NCBI RefSeq assembly: GCF_900109685.1 | Contig: NZ_FOBB01000002.1 | Span: 62,001 to 126,000 of the forward strand | Source: Chitinophaga rupis | Lineage (GTDB): Bacteria > Bacteroidota > Bacteroidia > Chitinophagales > Chitinophagaceae | Direction of reading: 5' to 3' | DNA: 64,000 bases | In this document: one piece after another, positions 60,842 through 64,000 of the stretch | Position numbering within the stretch: position 1 is the first letter of the stretch | How the letters are laid out: every line of letters begins with the position of its first letter | The notes under the pieces: model-generated | The model's database searches: none | The model's input: only the letters and a program-made list of their open reading frames with translations | What the model was told of the DNA's origin: nothing | Position numbers and translations under genes: made by a program

Positions 60842-61666
60842 ATGATTGAACAAACGCGTTATTTAAGCACCGACATTAAGCTGTCCTGCATAGAAGAAAA
60901 AACTTTCAGGGCAGAAGTGCAGCTGGAACATCATTCCCTGGTATGGATCATTTCAGGTGAAACAAAGATCGTGCTGGCAGATAGTACTTATATATTCAAA
61001 GCCGGCGATATCTTTTTATTTCCGCGCAACCAGCTGGCCACCAACATCAATTACGCAAAGAACGGCCTGCCGCATAAGGCCATTGCCATGCATTTTACCA
61101 TAAAGCGGCTGCAGGATTTTTATGCTAAGAATAAACCTGCACCGGGGCAGCAGTACCCGCATAAGATCCGCATTTTTGATAAACATCCGCTGCTGGAAAA
61201 CTGCCTGGCATCCATGCTGCCCTATTTTGATCTGAAAGTGCCGGTGCCGGAAAACCTGATCACTATAAAAATTGAAGAAGCTGTTAACATTCTTCGTTTA
61301 ATTGATAGGAATATTGATAGTTTGCTGGCTAATTTTGATAAGCCGGGCAAAATAGACCTGGCCGGTTTTATGGAGCAGAACTATATGTTCAATATGACCA
61401 TGGATAAATTCAGCTACCTCAGCGGGCGCAGCCTCACCACTTTTAAACGTGATTTTAAGCACCTGTACCACACAACGCCGCAGAAATGGCTTACGCAAAA
61501 GCGGCTGGAGCTGGCTCATTACCAGCTCAGCGAAAAAAACAGAAAACCTTCTGAAGTATATGTGGAGGTTGGTTTTGAGAACCTGTCGCATTTTACCTAC
61601 ATTTTTAAAAAGCATTTTGGTTATACGCCCACTGAATTAACTGCGCAAAAGAAGCGCGGTTTATAG
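60842..61666 (+). CDS. AraC-family regulator with cupin N-terminus
   Basis: A 274-residue regulator. The N-terminal cupin is visible in EHHSLVWIISGETKIVLADSTYIFKAGDIFLFPRNQLAT. The C-terminal HTH region has FSYLSGRSLTTFKRDFKHLYHTTPQKWLTQKRL and PSEVYVEVGFENLSHFTYIFKKHFGYTPTEL. This type is common next to SDR or oxidoreductase genes in Bacteroidota; it probably regulates the SDR gene at 59698, transcribed in the same direction. A terminator follows. Confidence 0.9.
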   Translation: MIEQTRYLSTDIKLSCIEEKTFRAEVQLEHHSLVWIISGETKIVLADSTYIFKAGDIFLFPRNQLATNINYAKNGLPHKAIAMHFTIKRLQDFYAKNKPAPGQQYPHKIRIFDKHPLLENCLASMLPYFDLKVPVPENLITIKIEEAVNILRLIDRNIDSLLANFDKPGKIDLAGFMEQNYMFNMTMDKFSYLSGRSLTTFKRDFKHLYHTTPQKWLTQKRLELAHYQLSEKNRKPSEVYVEVGFENLSHFTYIFKKHFGYTPTELTAQKKRGL

Positions 61667-61690
61667 AGCGGGGTGGGCTCATAATATTGT

Positions 61691-61719
61691 AAACAGCTGC
61701 CGTACCGCGCAGCTGTTTT
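61691..61719 (+). terminator. Rho-independent terminator of the AraC gene
   Basis: Perfect 10-base arms (61691-61700 and 61709-61718) with an 8-base loop and a short T run. It lies 25 bases past the stop. Confidence 0.8.
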
Positions 61720-61849
61720 CATTTGAATGAAGGGGGTTACGACGTTCATAACGACATAATTATCAACACCTCTTTCAGGTACATAACCGTGTTATTGGTT
61801 AAGCAATTCTAAATTGTTATTTTGCGTACGAACCACAAACCAGGAACCT

Positions 61850-62422
61850 ATGAAAAAGATCATTCTGCTTATCACCATCAGTTGTTTTGCACTGTATGCA
61901 CAGGCCCAAACCAACCAGCGGGATGCCAAGAAACGCAAGCAGGGCCCCTGGATTGAACAGGTGGAGCCTTTGCGCGGGGAGCCCGGCTACAGTTGGGAAG
62001 GTACGTATAAGGCTGACCGTAAGGAAGGCATTTGGAGAAAGTATAACGTCACCGGCGATCTTATTGCAGAGGAAACCTACCATAACGGGGTGCTGGATGG
62101 CCCCTGCAAATATTTCTATGACAACGGCAAGCTCAGTGCTGCCGGTAATATGCTGGCCATGGATATTGAAGGGGAAATAGATACTGTACTGGTAATAGAT
62201 CCTGTTACCCAGGAAGAATCCCGGGTAGAGGTGGTGCGCAAAGGCAACTCCGTACGCCATGGTGAATGGCGCCTGTATGATGAGGACGGGGTGATGATAA
62301 AGGAAACTTACAGCCGCGGGGAAATTGTTACGGGGGCATCAGATAACAAGCGCAAAGCCAATGCAGCGCCTTTGCCGCATGAGCTGCAGCAGGCAGCAGA
62401 TAAGAAACATAAAAAGAATTAG
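61850..62422 (+). CDS. Secreted MORN-like repeat protein
   Basis: A 190-residue protein with a signal peptide (MKKIILLITISCFALYAQAQ). The mature part has three to four MORN-variant repeats (GYSWEGTYKADRKEGIWRKYN; GDLIAEETYHNGVLDGPCKYFYDNGKLSAAGN; RHGEWRLYDEDGVMIKETY) ending in a lysine-rich tail. Such proteins occur widely in Bacteroidota and have no settled function. The ATG at 61850 is chosen; a near-consensus -7 element (TATTTTGC) lies about 25 bases upstream. Confidence 0.85.
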   Translation: MKKIILLITISCFALYAQAQTNQRDAKKRKQGPWIEQVEPLRGEPGYSWEGTYKADRKEGIWRKYNVTGDLIAEETYHNGVLDGPCKYFYDNGKLSAAGNMLAMDIEGEIDTVLVIDPVTQEESRVEVVRKGNSVRHGEWRLYDEDGVMIKETYSRGEIVTGASDNKRKANAAPLPHELQQAADKKHKKN

Positions 62423-62676
62423 AAGCGCCGGAAGGCCATTTTACCAGTTTGTTGTAATAAAGGGGGAAAAAACTTAACTTACCTAACAGGGAGGAACAGA
62501 TATTTTATTTATTATTTGGCAAACGTTCCATGCATGAATATAACAGCATGGTTACCAGGGGTTCCACATAGCCATTTATCATACCGATTGCACGTAGAGA
62601 GTAACAGAACAGTAATAATGAACAACCATCTTCCTCCCGGTACGACTTGTTATTGACCAAAATCCAGTTTGACTGC

Positions 62677-64000
62677 ATGTTTCCACGATTATGCCTTATA
62701 ATCCTCTTCTTTGCCAGCTCAAAGATTTCTTTTGCACGCCAGCTTAATTACCGGTTTAATACCATCGGCATAGGGCAGGGGCTCTCCAGTAACCAGATGA
62801 ACTGCATTTATAAGGACAAAATGGGATTCATGTGGTTCGGCACTATGAACGGGCTAAACCGGTATGATGGGTATTCCTGTAAGGTATTTCACCACAATAT
62901 GGCCGATTCACTCAGCCTCACAGATGACTACATTATTGCCATATCACCTGCGCCGGGAGACAAGCTTTTTATACAAACCAGGAATGGCAATAACTTTTAC
63001 GATCCGCGTACAGAAACTTTTACCAATGCATCTTCCTGGTTGTATCAGCGGGGCATGCCCACCTTTGGAGCATTGTTTATTGCAGAAGCAGGCGGCGCTT
63101 ACTGGTTTGCACATGCTGATTCAGGATTATACCGGGTAGACCGGCAGGGCAGCAGCCGTAAAATAAAGCTGCGCCACGGGAAAATTGCAGACATGAGAAC
63201 AGATGCAGGGGGCCGGCTGGTGCTGCTGTATGATAATGGCGGCATTGAAAAAATGGATCCGGTAACTGCCCGCATCACTTACCGCTCCGCAGCCGTACGG
63301 GAACTGCTTGGCGGCAAATCAGGGAGCCTGAGCATGTTTAACGATGCGCAGGATGGTATCTGGGTATACGCAGCCGGCGCCGGCGTTACCTACTTTAATC
63401 CCTTAACAGGAACGCTGCGCCAGCTCTCTAAAAAGAACAGCATCCTGAATAACGACCTGGTACGTACGATCTCACAATATAACGACAGCCTTATCTGGAT
63501 AGGAACAGATCATGGCGGCATCAACATCATCAACAAAAAAGATTTCAGCAGCACTTTTATTACGCACCGGGATGATGATAAAAGCAGCCTGGGAGAAAAT
63601 GCCGTGTACTGCCTGTATAAAGATGATGTGGGCATTATGTGGGCCGGCACCTTTAAAACCGGTATCAGCTATTATGCGGAAAGCCTGGCAAGGTTCCGGC
63701 ACTTTCACCGTAAGCAGCCGGGTGCAAACGGCCCTGGGTATGATGATGTTAACTGTTTTGCCGAAGATAAAAAAGGCAACCTCTGGATCGGTACCAATGG
63801 AGGAGGGCTGATGTATTATGACCGCCAGGCAAACCGCTTTACCAGCTACCGGCATCAGCAGGATAATGACAACAGCATTAGCACGGATGTAGTGGTGAGC
63901 CTGTACCTGGACCGCCAGGACAAGCTCTGGATCGGTTATTTTTATGGCGGCATGGATTGTTATGAAAATGGAAAGTTCACCCATTACCGGCACAATGATG
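62677..64000 (+). CDS. Two-component sensor with periplasmic propeller repeats, N-terminal part (partial)
   Basis: An open frame from the ATG at 62677 to the window end, at least 441 residues. The signal peptide (MFPRLCLIILFFASSKISFA) is followed by repeated propeller blades of the two-component regulator propeller type (GQGLSSNQMNCIYKDKMGFMW; DSLIWIGTDHGGINII; KKGNLWIGTNGGGL; DKLWIGYFYGGMDCY). In Bacteroidota this extracytoplasmic domain is followed by a Y_Y_Y domain, a transmembrane helix and a histidine kinase, often with an AraC output, and senses oligosaccharides. Only the sensor part is in the window, so kinase or hybrid status is inferred. Confidence 0.9.
   Translation, partial: MFPRLCLIILFFASSKISFARQLNYRFNTIGIGQGLSSNQMNCIYKDKMGFMWFGTMNGLNRYDGYSCKVFHHNMADSLSLTDDYIIAISPAPGDKLFIQTRNGNNFYDPRTETFTNASSWLYQRGMPTFGALFIAEAGGAYWFAHADSGLYRVDRQGSSRKIKLRHGKIADMRTDAGGRLVLLYDNGGIEKMDPVTARITYRSAAVRELLGGKSGSLSMFNDAQDGIWVYAAGAGVTYFNPLTGTLRQLSKKNSILNNDLVRTISQYNDSLIWIGTDHGGINIINKKDFSSTFITHRDDDKSSLGENAVYCLYKDDVGIMWAGTFKTGISYYAESLARFRHFHRKQPGANGPGYDDVNCFAEDKKGNLWIGTNGGGLMYYDRQANRFTSYRHQQDNDNSISTDVVVSLYLDRQDKLWIGYFYGGMDCYENGKFTHYRHND

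Noticed and set aside
63457-63468. GGTACGTACG in the propeller sensor gene as a further LacI operator
   Set aside because: It is within coding sequence (DLVRT), asymmetric and far from any promoter; likely chance.
63472-63993. 173-codon minus-strand frame at the window end
   Set aside because: Antisense to the propeller repeats of the sensor gene.
1-64000. tRNA or rRNA genes, CRISPR array, prophage or insertion sequence
   Set aside because: No cloverleaf, rRNA segment, regularly spaced direct repeats, transposase or integrase motif was recognised.

Overview
The window looks like a chromosomal segment of a soil-type Bacteroidota, most probably Chitinophagaceae (Chitinophaga-like). The evidence is a fused CcoNO cbb3 oxidase with FixI and CcoS, a chitinase with a type IX secretion (T9SS) C-terminal signal, a TonB-dependent receptor with a carboxypeptidase-like N-terminal domain, a GldL-like HWPGA peptide, a periplasmic two-component sensor with propeller repeats, several near-consensus TAnnTTTG promoter elements, and weak Shine-Dalgarno sequences. 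No rRNA, tRNA, CRISPR array, prophage or insertion sequence was recognised. All calls come from reading the sequence; no database search was run.

Layout. 1-5450 (minus strand): cbb3 oxidase assembly and structural genes (ccoI, ccoS, ccoNO, start of a ccoQ/P-like gene) and a small conserved-looking protein. 5599-8616: a PAS histidine kinase followed by a receiver-Crp/Fnr regulator, plausibly the redox or oxygen regulator of that oxidase, and a coiled-coil protein. 8754-10379: two paralogous ArsR-type repressors separated by a promoter/operator/terminator segment, the second coupled to an SDR oxidoreductase. 10450-14893: receiver-only protein, OsmC-like protein, secreted M81 (MlrC-like) protein, NAD(P)H-dependent FMN reductase-like protein and an AraC regulator.

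14978-37764 is the main accessory locus: a carbohydrate utilisation system of about 23 kb. It has a LacI-type regulator, two Fe(II)/2-oxoglutarate (PhyH) dioxygenases, two alpha/alpha-toroid proteins, GH28-like, GH105-like and GH20 enzymes, a 942-residue lipoprotein I cannot assign, a TonB-dependent receptor with no SusD next to it, a divergent glucosamine-6-phosphate deaminase-like protein, a TIM-barrel isomerase, the MurNAc-6-phosphate etherase MurQ, an FHS-type sugar permease and an ACS/hexuronate-type permease. Two near-identical palindromes upstream of GH28 and GH20 are likely operators for the LacI protein and divide the locus into two transcription units. I infer a substrate that contains uronic acid and N-acetylhexosamine and perhaps a lactyl-ether sugar; the substrate is not proven.

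37870-48744: a phosphodiesterase, an FtsX/MacB-type permease, small membrane and secreted proteins, NUDIX, an Nramp transporter, an AraC regulator, a RibD/DHFR-like reductase and a GH31 glycosidase. 48838-52263: a 1141-residue lipoprotein joining a beta-propeller, HEAT repeats and cytochrome c. 52264-54499: a decayed zone with a perfect 22-bp inverted repeat, a truncated DUF1905 gene abutting low-complexity repeats, an ArsR gene fused in frame to a truncated AHSA1 domain at an A9/A7 homopolymer, and a structured intergenic repeat. 54500-64000: zinc alcohol dehydrogenase, two AraC regulators, multidomain chitinase, SDR, MORN-like secreted protein and the N-terminal part of a propeller sensor running off the end.
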